Source of the DNA: Tritrichomonas musculus
Lineage: Eukaryota; Parabasalia; Tritrichomonadida; Tritrichomonadidae
Length of the DNA: 64,000 nucleotides
NCBI GenBank assembly: GCA_039105265.1
Contig: JAPFFF010000065.1
Span: 372,001-436,000 of the forward strand
Reading direction: 5' to 3'
The notes under the pieces were generated by a model. The model was not told where the DNA came from. It was given only the letters and a program-made list of their open reading frames with translations, and did no database searches. Positions 19,241-28,672 of the stretch are shown in pieces. Positions within the stretch are counted from its first letter, which is position 1, and the number at the start of each line of letters is the position of its first letter. The translations under genes and the position numbers were made by a program.

Positions 19241-20166
19241 TTGTTATAAGATTATTATTTAAATCTCCCGTTTATATCCAAGCGCGTTGTATTGTTTTGA
19301 TTTTATTTATTTTTTGTGCTCTTTTCTTCCTCTTGTAAGATCAGTTTTAATTTTTGGAATCGAGAATATTATTTTCTCAAATTATTTTGAATAAATTTAT
19401 TCAAAATACAATTGAATAAATTTTCGCAAAAAGTTTGATTTTATTTTTGTTTATTTTTGTTATAAAACCGTAAATAATCACTCAAAGTTGAAATACATAA
19501 TGATTACCTCACCACTTTTTCTTAATGAAAGAAATATTTGAAAAGAATTTTTTAATAATTTTCTGATGATTCAATTAAAAAGTTCATATCATTGAAATCT
19601 TCATAAAAAGTGGTGGTAAGTTTTCTGAGCATTCAAATATTCACAATATATTTCTGAGAATTGAGAAAACTTATAGAAAATGATCCTTAAAATTTTTCAT
19701 AATTATTGCTTATTTCAATAATGTTTTCATATTAATTTATATAAAATAAAAGTTATTACATCGTTTTGATTTTATTTAATTGAAGATTTCAAATGATACA
19801 AAATTGAGATGATATTTCTATGATTAAATATCATAAATTCATATATTGAAATGAAATAGCATTAAAAAATGAAACATCTTTTTATATTAAAGATAAAAAA
19901 TTAACAAAAAGAATAAAAGATATCTAATTTTATAAAATTAAATAAGAAAAGAGGATTGTTCTCCAAAGATGCATCAATTTTATTATATTCCTTTTTGCAT
20001 AATGTTTCTAAATCATTTTAATGAATTGGTTTGAATATTGACATTGCTGATTATCATTAATTATGATCATCTTTTATTACGCTTGTTGTTCATCAGTATG
20101 CCATCTAAGTAGGAATCATTTTAAAGGTAGTTATTACTCATTGCTAATTTAAAAATGCAATAAAAA

Positions 20167-20200
<34 letters not shown>

Positions 20201-21155
20201 TCTCTTTAATTAATCTTTACTTTTTGTATATACAATGTAATTACACAGGACGATAGAAATTACATATGTAAATACATAACGTGCTTTCAATAGATCCATA
20301 GCATTTTAGTAGATCCAGAGCAGGTCAATCTAGCATAAATTGGCCATAGTTTGATCGTTTTTTTACAAAAAAGAAAACCAAATATGATCAGAAATATTTT
20401 TATCAGAAATTTTTAAATTTTCACTATTTTACAAATATCTCCAAATCAAAAAAGTAAAACTAATAAAATTTAACAAAACTTATAATGTACAATAATAATT
20501 TTTATATAATTTATTATTAAATATTTAATAAAATAATTTAATTGTATGAAAAATAACACAAATTAAATTTAGTGCTATGGATCTATTGAAATGGTATGGA
20601 TAAAATGAAAGCACGTTATGTAATTTTCCGTTAATTTTTTTATTTGAGAAATACTTTTATCTTCAAAAATTTAATCAATTAAAATAAAAAAGCATGAATA
20701 TAAAGTAGAAATTATTTTTATTCATTTATTATTGCTAATAAATTATGAAAACTTTGTTATTTCTTTGATCATTCTTTTGATGGTGTAAAATGACACTTAA
20801 ATTTTATTATAAAATTCTGATTTTATTTGGAATTATTATGATTGGCCCAATCGTTTTGATTTATTTATTCGATGTATTTGAATTATTTTATAATAGTACC
20901 GATGTACAAAACCTTTTTTTCTATGATATTTTGCTTCTAATTATATCTCTCAGATATAATCATCTGTGATAACATAGTTTTTTGATCAAAATCAGCAAGA
21001 GTTAATGAAAAATAATATATATCTTTATATTCTGAATAAAAGTATTGTTTTAAACATAAATAACTGATTTACATCAAAACTTTTGATTTTATAAAAAGTT
21101 ACGTTAAAATGTTACGTTAATAAAAAATGTGATGTAAAAAAAGTAAAGATTATCT
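19241..21155. other. AT-rich intergenic DNA with small inverted repeats
   Basis: No gene is seen. It holds a short imperfect inverted repeat, 19504-19619 (arms TTACCTCACCACTTTTT and AAAAAGTGGTGGTAA), an A-run of about 30 at 20169-20197, and the MITE at 20275-20620. Confidence 0.6.
20275..20620. mobile_element. 346-bp MITE with TA target duplication
   Basis: The ends are perfect 15-bp inverted repeats, CATAACGTGCTTTCA, flanked by TA on both sides. A further inverted motif, TTTCAATAGATCCATAGCA, lies inside both ends. A TA duplication is typical of Tc1/mariner-related elements. There is no coding capacity. Confidence 0.75.
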
Positions 21156-22333
21156 TTAAGGGGGGAGTATTTTACCAATTTTTTCGTTATCTGAATAAAA
21201 TTAGAAATTAATATTGAATTATAATTTTATATTATTTTTCTATTACAGTTTAAATCTAATAATTTATAAAAATATTTATAATATAATAAGATATTTTCAT
21301 TTTTTGACTTATTTCAAATTTTGAATAATATTAAGAAAAAAAATCAATGAATATATTGAATTTTTTCTGTAAATTTTTATTCAATTTTTTGTTGATAAAA
21401 AAATGCTTGAATTTTGTATTATTCATTAATAAAAATGATTTTAAAAGTAGTATTTTATGATAATTTATTATATTAAATAATATTGCATGGAATTTTTAAG
21501 AATTTTTCTTTTTTTTTTTATGAAATAATAATAATGTCGATTCTCTTCATTCATAATGCAATCATATTTTTCTGCAAAATATTGAATTTATATCATCAGA
21601 AAAATAAGTATTTTGAATATTTTTTAATTTTATCCATAAATAAAGAAGTTAAAGTTTAAAAAATTCCTTCATCATAAAATACATCAAATTATTGTATATA
21701 AAAAAAAGAAAATAATAATATCTCAACATTAGTTTTTTAAATATCATCTGAAGTTATTATTTGTGTTATTTAAAGCTAAATTTGTTAATAATTGATTCGT
21801 CTGATAGGTTTAGAAAACACTTGATTTTATATAGAAAAATGACGTTTTTTTAAAATCATATGTAGTCTCCCAATATTTGAGTTCAAAGCTCGTGCTTGAT
21901 ACATATTATTTCATGATTGATATACAAAAAAACAATGTTGAGATATGTTAAAAAAATGGAATACGATCATGTGCTGGAATATTGATTCATAATTTTTGCA
22001 AAATAGCAACAATTTTAAAAGAAAATAAAAATCATACAACATCTTTAGATTTTTTGGTATAAGATGCGATATTTTAAATATTTTAAATGCGAATATAAAC
22101 AAAAAAAGATTTTTAAAAATTTGAGAGAAGTGGTATACTTTATTTCTTAAGAAATACGTTAATTTTCAATGAAATACGTTTATATTTCTGAAAATTCTAA
22201 AAATAAATATAAAAATTACATTTTTTTCCATTAAAAATCACTTATTTCTGTAATAGTTTGTTAATTTCTATGTGTATACGTTTTTTATGTGATTGTTCGT
22301 TTGTTTAGGTGATTTTTCTTTTATTCCTATGAA

Positions 22334-22440
22334 TGTTCGTTTATTTCTACGAGTGTTCGTTTATTTCTATGAGTGTTCGTTTATTTCTATGAGTGTTCGT
22401 TTATTTCTATGAGTGTTCGTTTTTGTCTATCGATTTTTGT
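22334..22440 (+). repeat. 20-bp tandem repeat upstream of the transposase
   Basis: There are about five copies of TGTTCGTTTATTTCTATGAG, the first with one change and the last diverged. The array ends about 70 bp before the first transposase ATG. It could be a transposase-binding or promoter array. Confidence 0.85.
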
Positions 22441-22510
22441 CGTTATTTACAAATTACTTATTTTCTATTGAAAATGATCGTTAGTTTTTAAAAGCAAACG
22501 TTTTAATCAT

Positions 22511-23896
22511 ATGAGAAGAATTAAAACAAACTTCATATCATTTTTTAAAATGGCACCTAAATCAAAGCAGAAGATTCATTGCCAAAATATTGCAAAATTA
22601 CCTAAAAAGCAATCAAAAACATGTAATGAACCAGTTCAAAAGGTAAACACAGATATGATGGTTATTTCAGCACTTTTAAATGGACAAGGTTATGAAGGAA
22701 CAAAGCATCAAGCCAATCGTTACAACTGTTTAACACCATGTAAAAGAACATTTTATCAGCGACAAAAGAAAATTGTAGAAAAAGTAACCGACATGGTATC
22801 TGATGAATGCCATAAATATGCAAAACAAATAAAACCTAACTCTACTGTTTCTTGTGATTGTTCATGGAATCATAAAGTTTGCGGTTCTGCAGGAACCGTT
22901 ACTTTATTTGATTTGAATCAAAAAAAAGTGGTTGATTTCCAAACATTGACAAAGTCGAAAAGTTCATTTGTTGGAAATTACGATGGTAAATCCAACAATA
23001 TGGAAACCGAAGGACTTCAAAGAATTTTTAATAAAATCGGAGATGATTTAAAAAATAAAGAAGTTGAATTTGTCCATGATGATGACAATAAGACTCATCG
23101 ATTACTTGAAAAAAATAATCACATTAAAATAAAAGAAACAATCGATCCAGGTCATGGAATTCAGCAATTGAAACGCAAAGCAAACACATTTTTCGAGAAT
23201 GCATCAAGAGAAATGGCTAAGAAAAAGCAGCCAGGTAGAAAAACAATAAAGGCTTGTTTTGAATTATTTTCAACCTTGATATCCAAAATCATCATCTGGT
23301 TCAAGTTTATAGTCTTCAACGTCGATGATAAAGAAAAAAAAGAACAAATGTGGACTAATACAACAGACCATGTATTAGGTGTTCATGATAATTGCACTCA
23401 CCCCTCTGATTTAAAAAAATATAGAGGACGCGGAAGGCCAAGAAAACCAAGGAAAGAAGGAAATGAATTCTGGGAATGGGAAGAAGGAAAAAATGATTTG
23501 AGTTTGAAAAATTTATTAATTGACTTTTTAAAAAAAACCGTAAAACTCGTAAGAAAAACTGGGAAAAAAAGAACCCAAGATAACGAATCGTTAAATGCTT
23601 CTATGCGAATTTATGCTCCCAAAAATAAAGTATTTTCTGTAAGCAACGAAGCACGAGTTGCTATTGCTGTTGGAAAAAAAAACGATCCATTATTCGAAAC
23701 TCATCTAATTGAAAAGATTTGTCCAAATGCCATTTCACCAGCAGCACTTGATGAAATAAGAAATGATGAAATAGCAAGAAATCAAAACAATACGCGCAAA
23801 AAGTCAAGAAAAGAAATGGACAAGAAAAATCTAAATAGAATCAAAGAAAGAGAACGATGTAAAGAACCGCCAGGTGACTATAATGAAAAAAAATAA
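22511..23896 (+). CDS. DDE-type transposase of the TTAA element
   Basis: The product has 461 residues; ATG22550, giving MAPKSKQK, is an equally plausible start. Residues 112-220 match the pattern of Mutator/Kolobok-like RNase H-fold transposases: VSCDCSWNH (D116), then GNYDGKSNNMETEGLQR, then FVHDDDNKTHRLLEK (D190-D192), and TIDPGHGIQQLKRK. A His/Cys motif TTDHVLGVHDNCTH lies at 284-297. An AT-hook RGRGRPRKPR is at 305-314. The third acidic residue is probably E359 in NESLNASMRIYAPK. The C-terminus is very basic. It would cut and paste the surrounding element. The frame is uninterrupted. The exact superfamily needs a profile search; the DDE call itself is well supported. Confidence 0.85.
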   Translation: MRRIKTNFISFFKMAPKSKQKIHCQNIAKLPKKQSKTCNEPVQKVNTDMMVISALLNGQGYEGTKHQANRYNCLTPCKRTFYQRQKKIVEKVTDMVSDECHKYAKQIKPNSTVSCDCSWNHKVCGSAGTVTLFDLNQKKVVDFQTLTKSKSSFVGNYDGKSNNMETEGLQRIFNKIGDDLKNKEVEFVHDDDNKTHRLLEKNNHIKIKETIDPGHGIQQLKRKANTFFENASREMAKKKQPGRKTIKACFELFSTLISKIIIWFKFIVFNVDDKEKKEQMWTNTTDHVLGVHDNCTHPSDLKKYRGRGRPRKPRKEGNEFWEWEEGKNDLSLKNLLIDFLKKTVKLVRKTGKKRTQDNESLNASMRIYAPKNKVFSVSNEARVAIAVGKKNDPLFETHLIEKICPNAISPAALDEIRNDEIARNQNNTRKKSRKEMDKKNLNRIKERERCKEPPGDYNEKK

Positions 23897-24087
23897 ACAT
23901 TCATTTTAATGGTGAATAGTTAATAAACATCTAATTATTAATAATTAATTATTTTTGGATTTGAATTTTAAGTATGATTGAATTTTCATAGGATGTAAAA
24001 ATGAATAAATGTTGGCTAAGAATATTTGTGATGACAAAACCAAATAATACTAATTTGATTGTTTATTTATTGGAATTCATAGGAATT

Positions 24088-24661
24088 AAAAAATACTATT
24101 TGCAATTGAATTTTTCAAACGACGAAAAAATGAATGATTATTAAATAAAGAATACTTGTGATAAATAATATCGTTGATTGGTGCTATTTTAATTACTGGT
24201 ATGTTGAAATTCAAAGAAATAAAAAAAATTATTTGCAATTGAATTTTTCAAACAACGAAAAAATGAATGATTATTAAATAAAGAATACTTGTGATAAATA
24301 ATATCGTTGATTGGTGCTATTTTAATTACTGGTATGTTGAAATTCAAAGAAATAAAAAAAATTATTTGCAATTGAATTTTTCAAACAACGAAAAAATGAA
24401 TGATTATTAAATAAAGAATACTTGTGATAAATAATATCGTTGATTGGTGCTATTTTAATTACTGGTATGTTGAAATTCAAAGAAATAAAAAAAATTATTT
24501 GCAATTGAATTTTTCAAACGACGAAAAAATGAATGATTATTAAATAAAGAATACTTGTGATAAATAATATCATTGATTGGTGCTATTTTAATTACTGGTA
24601 TGTTGAAATTCAAAGAAATAAAAAAAATTATTTGCAATTGAATTTTTCAAACGATGAAAAA
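24088..24661 (+). repeat. 133-bp tandem repeat array, about four copies
   Basis: Copies of a 133-bp unit containing TATTTGCAATTGAATTTTTC and GTATGTTGAAATTCAAAG repeat with only one or two differences. Older, diverged units flank the array at about 23995-24088 and 24660-24760, so the homogeneous block arose by recent expansion inside the transposon. Confidence 0.9.
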
Positions 24662-25111
24662 ATAATAAGTGTTAGCTAAGAATATATATAATGACAATAT
24701 AACTGAACAGTACTAATACAATCACTTATTTGCAAGAACTCGTAGATATAAAAAATTTATATGAGTAAGATTAGACTAGTATGCCATTTTTCTTTATTGC
24801 TATTATATTAATGCTATGCGTATAACCAAGAATAGCAAAAATAATATAAGAATTGTTGAAAATGGCTGAAATTTGTTAACAAAGAGATAATTTTTCTTTT
24901 TTTTATCAAATTAGTTTTTCTGAATAATACGATAAATTTAAATTGAAAAATTAAAAAATTAAAAAATTGATTTTATCTTGATTGTAATGGAATATATTAT
25001 ATATTAAATAAATTAAATAGTTAATAAAAAAATATTTACCTATTTTATTAGAGTAATGTATCATGAAAATACGTTTGTGTCTTGATAAAGCTCAGTATAC
25101 TCCCCCCTTAA

Positions 25112-25723
25112 TTAAAAAAAAAAAAAAAAAAAACTCACAAAAATATTGAAAGAATTTAGTTTTATACTCAGAAAATTATTGTGAAGATTGTGAAGATCTA
25201 AGCTTTGTTGTCCAAACGAGTTTGTATTCAAAAAGTATCCAATGGATACTCATTTTTGTTCGTTATTTTTTGAGAGAATTTGAGGATCCAAAATCGCCAA
25301 AATGGACACTTTAATTCAATCTTGGATACACCTTTCAATTTTCATTGATTATTTTGAATGTATATTTCGTTTGACCAATTATATCGCTCCAAATTTACAT
25401 TGAATTTTTTTTTTATTTCAAATGTTGATCTTCTTGGTCAAAATCATTCTTAGTGAATTTGAGAAGTTTATAATTTAAGAATAGTAGGTGTTTAAGACAT
25501 TTATTATTGCTTTTTTTCTGATATTAATGAGTTTATTAAAGTAAAAATAAAGTATCCAATAAAATATTATTTGGATACTTCAACACAAATCTTTGAATAA
25601 AATACTAAATAAAAAAGCAGTTTTATGTCCACAAAAAGTTACAGCTTTTTACAAAAAGTCGAAAATGGACACTCAGTTCACTGGATACAAAAGCCTAGGT
25701 GAAGATGACGAGGTCTATTAAGT
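25112..25723. other. AT-rich spacer 3' of the MATE gene
   Basis: There is no gene. An A-run follows the transposon. The text repeats GGATAC and AATGGACACT motifs in both orientations between 25230 and 25690, suggesting a decayed small inverted-repeat element with no clear ends. Confidence 0.4.
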
Positions 25724-27277
25724 TTACTGATCATTTAAAGATTTAATTGAATCTTTATCTGCTTTTTCTTTTTCAGCCTTTTTAACAACAATAATTGCAT
25801 AGATAAACATACCGATATATATTAAAAAGCTTAAAATATCAGACACGTTGTAAGAAAGCATCAATTTCACGTAATCATTTTTGAAAATTTTCTTCATAAT
25901 AATGCAAGTAATTATCAGATTGAAAGGCGACAAAACAGTCGGAATGAGAACCAACAAAGGCTTTCCGATAATCATCAACAAGGCCATTGCAATTGTCACG
26001 AAACCAGAAAGAAAAGATGTGTAAAATGGAATTGGCAACATTTTCTCGGCAATATCGAGTTCTTCATCATCTGAAATAAAAAGTGATGCAATTTGTCTCT
26101 TAAAAACAACAAGCACAAATGAAAAAGAGACACTTATTGTTAGTGATATTGCGAGTGACCAATACAACAAATGTTTCAGTCTCGTAATGTTGCCCGACGC
26201 ATAGGCATGCGTCCCTGTAGTCATGAAACTTGTCGTCAGCATTGATGGTATTGCTGAATTCAAATTAATCAATTGGGTAAAAACCGCAAAAACAGCCCCA
26301 ATGGCCTGGCTTTGGCCAGTCTGCTTAGCGCTGTCTGTGATAGCCTTCAAGATGATCATTGGCGGGAAAAGTGAAGTGACAAAGGCAAAAGTGAATGGAA
26401 TTGGATAAAGAAGGCTTTTGAATGTTTCATGTGAAAATTTACAGCTTAAAAAAGTCCGTATTGACGGTTTTAAGCTGAATTTCCCTCTGAAAATTAGAAT
26501 AAAAAGAAGTATTGAAAAAATAACCTCTGTGACAACTTTTGATAATTTCATAAGTAAGGTCGGAACTTTGCATAAAAAGAGGAAAAATGGATCTAAAATT
26601 AATCCTTGTAAAACTTTTGCAATGGTACAAGTTATAGCTGCTAATATTGGCCTGCCTATTGATAATATGAAACTTTGTTCAGCCGAAAATAAATTGGAAA
26701 ATAAGGAAAAGGCTAAGAGAAATAAATTATACTGCCATGTTGGTTCCATCATGTAATCTGGTGTGCCGACAAATTTGAGAAATGGTTTAATTACGAAATA
26801 CATTGGGATGCAATAAATTAATGTCGATAGAATTGTAAGCTTAATAATATCTGAAGTCATATGCATTGCGGTATCTCTTTGCCCTGCTCCAATTAATGAT
26901 CCCATTCGCGTAATATAGCATTGGCCGAAAAACATTCCAGTAACAGTCAGGAAATTTTGGTATTGTCCTGAAAATCCAAGAATTTCAATTGCATAAGAAT
27001 CTTTAATATGACCAAATCTTTTAGAAATAAAGAACATACTGATTGTTTCAAATAATAGTGACCCTACATTAGCAAGAGGGCCGATTGAAAAAATTAGCAG
27101 AGTTACCAGTGGTGAATATTTTGTGAATCTTTGATTTTCTTCCTGTTCATCTTTCTGATTTTGGTTAAATGCATCGCTATTTGATTGATCAACTAATGAA
27201 ATTTTTGTATAGGATGAAATATTCTCACTTGATTTGCTTGATAATAAAGGATTATTTATATCAATTTGCTCTTCCAT
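25724..27277 (-). CDS. MATE-family multidrug/toxin extrusion transporter
   Basis: This is a 517-residue integral membrane protein with about twelve hydrophobic segments in two halves of six, after a polar N-terminal tail of about 55 residues. Family-like features are GMFFGQCYITRMGSLIGAGQRDTA near 113-136 and the matching second-half segment SAIPSMLTTSFMTTGTHAYASG near 341-362. MATE proteins export cationic compounds in exchange for Na+ or H+. The N-terminal and C-terminal tails are rich in Ser, Asp and Lys and would be cytosolic. The ATG at 27277 lies about 12 bp downstream of a TTCATTTTTT initiator-like box. It is a single uninterrupted frame with host-like composition. A substrate cannot be inferred. 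Confidence 0.9.
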   Translation of the reverse strand: MEEQIDINNPLLSSKSSENISSYTKISLVDQSNSDAFNQNQKDEQEENQRFTKYSPLVTLLIFSIGPLANVGSLLFETISMFFISKRFGHIKDSYAIEILGFSGQYQNFLTVTGMFFGQCYITRMGSLIGAGQRDTAMHMTSDIIKLTILSTLIYCIPMYFVIKPFLKFVGTPDYMMEPTWQYNLFLLAFSLFSNLFSAEQSFILSIGRPILAAITCTIAKVLQGLILDPFFLFLCKVPTLLMKLSKVVTEVIFSILLFILIFRGKFSLKPSIRTFLSCKFSHETFKSLLYPIPFTFAFVTSLFPPMIILKAITDSAKQTGQSQAIGAVFAVFTQLINLNSAIPSMLTTSFMTTGTHAYASGNITRLKHLLYWSLAISLTISVSFSFVLVVFKRQIASLFISDDEELDIAEKMLPIPFYTSFLSGFVTIAMALLMIIGKPLLVLIPTVLSPFNLIITCIIMKKIFKNDYVKLMLSYNVSDILSFLIYIGMFIYAIIVVKKAEKEKADKDSIKSLNDQ

Positions 27278-27287
27278 TGAGATACAC

Positions 27288-27299
27288 TAAAAAATGAAT
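27288..27299 (-). promoter_or_regulatory. Initiator-like box before the MATE gene
   Basis: The minus strand reads ATTCATTTTTTA. This resembles the trichomonad initiator (TCA plus pyrimidine/AT-rich bases), and it sits about 12 bp from the ATG, the usual distance. Confidence 0.4.
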
Positions 27300-27999
27300 T
27301 AAAAAAAAAGAATGCTCTCAAAAATTGAAATACGGTGAAATTTATAATCTCAAGATATTATAAAATTTATAATCATTTATCTTATTCAAATTAACAAATA
27401 TATAAATTATATATTAGATAAAATAATATTTTATTAATTTTTAAAACAATTATAATATTAATAATTTGATTATAAATAAAAAAATAAAGATATACGCTGA
27501 GATGCTTAGTATTATAAAAAAAAAAATTATCAAATTATTTGAGAACTATTTCTCAATTTTCTGATTAAGTGATCTACGATTCAAGTTAACTATTTTAACA
27601 TTTATCTTCTTTTATTAAAATTGGAATATGATATTTTATTAATATAATACTTATTATAGTTATAATAACATGAAAAATATCAAATAAATTAAATATTTTA
27701 AAATTAATAATTATGAAATTTGAATTTTTATAATAAATAAACGTAGTATTCAAAATATTTCAATTAAATAAAAAAAAATTATGTTATTCTTGGTTTAAAA
27801 TTAATATATGTTAATATATTATTATTTATATTTGTTTAAAATAAATTAGAATATAAAATACCCAAAAAATATTAATGAAAATGATTTTTAAAATGAGAAA
27901 ATAATTCTTTCTCTTTTAGATATAGCAATCAATTTTTGAATGCAATTTTTATAAAATAATAATCAATGTTTATTCTCTTCTCACTTCTTTTTGAAGATT
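27300..27999. other. AT-rich intergenic DNA, nothing recognised
   Basis: Long A/T-rich sequence with no open frame of protein-like composition and no clear repeat ends. Confidence 0.5.
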
Positions 28000-28331
28000 T
28001 TATTCGTGAAACGCCAGGTACTTATGATATATTTTTAAGATTAAGACAATATAATGTTGGTTGTTATGGGCCTTAAGGATGGTAAAGGAGCATTTTTTAC
28101 AAGAATGATGACAATTATAGGTACAGGTACCAATTTTATTTCACAAAATTAATAAATGCATTCCTTTTTATTCTCCTTGTAAAGAGTGATCAGAAAGTCC
28201 GCAAAAGTGCATGAAATGCAATGATGGCTTCTTTTTGGACAATGATAAGTGCAACTAAAGAATGTCCAGAAAGAGCATTTGCTTATAATGTTATGTGCAC
28301 AAGTTATAACAGTTCTTGTGATACTTCGTAA
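28000..28331 (+). pseudogene. Remnant of a cysteine-rich surface-type protein
   Basis: Hand translation gives protein-like stretches in the plus direction: one frame reads KCIPFYSPCKE, a stop, then SESPQKCMKCNDGFFLDN, and after a one-base shift TKECPERAFAYNVMC. The CxxC-x-DGFFLDNDKC pattern is that of Cys-rich repeats in trichomonad and diplomonad surface proteins. An upstream piece (28003-28140), EDFIRETPGTYDIFLRLRQY and beyond, may be the preceding domain. At least three stops and one frameshift are present, so it is a decayed host gene fragment. The exact family is unknown. Confidence 0.5.
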
Positions 28332-28575
28332 AGTATTGAAAAGTATTAAAAAACGCTAATTGGCTTATAATATTTTATATTTGGATTTTAAATTTATAAA
28401 TTGCATAGCATTGACAATTGTGCAAGTCTTGTGTTGCGTGTATCTAATTTAAAAATAAACTATTTTAATGATTAAAAAAAAAAAAAAAACTTTTTGATTG
28501 AAATATAAATATTTGTATTTTAGATGAAAATTTAACTTTAAATAAACAATAATTTTTGTATTTAACTGGCATCTA
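28332..28575. other. AT-rich spacer
   Basis: No gene is seen. An A-run lies near 28472-28487. Confidence 0.4.
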
Positions 28576-28672
28576 AAGTGCGTCCACAATTAAGAAAGTA
28601 TTTTTTGAATAAGCTCATAGAAATATTGAATGAGTTTTCACAATTTTAACTTTCCTAATAGTGGACACACTT
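28576..28672. mobile_element. 97-bp MITE at the stop codon of the pseudokinase-GTPase gene
   Basis: The arms AAGTGCGTCCACAATTAAGA and, inverted, AAGTGTGTCCACTATTAGGA match at 17 of 20 positions and are flanked by TA on both sides (28574-28575 and 28673-28674). The TAA stop of the neighbouring gene is formed by the TA duplication plus the first base of the element. The host gene's present C-terminus may therefore be set by the insertion. Confidence 0.7.

Larger units (their letters stand above)
21160..25107. mobile_element. TTAA-flanked DNA transposon (Kolobok-like) with intact transposase
   Basis: The left end is TTAA-GGGGGGAGTAT and the right end is ATACTCCCCCC-TTAA, an 11-bp perfect inverted repeat with TTAA on both sides. 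The element is 3948 bp long. It contains one DDE transposase gene, a 20-bp tandem repeat before that gene and a 133-bp tandem array after it. TTAA duplications are known for Kolobok and piggyBac superfamilies. The transposase motifs do not look like piggyBac, so Kolobok-like or a related lineage is favoured. An open transposase with perfect ends suggests recent activity. Confidence 0.85.

Noticed and set aside
24189-24637. Three near-identical 60-codon minus-strand frames
   Set aside because: They are the same shadow frame repeated by the 133-bp tandem array.
22334-24661. CRISPR-like arrays
   Set aside because: The repeats are head-to-tail tandem units without unique spacers, in a eukaryotic transposon.
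26418-26756. 112-codon plus-strand frame inside the MATE gene
   Set aside because: Antisense shadow of a well-supported transporter.
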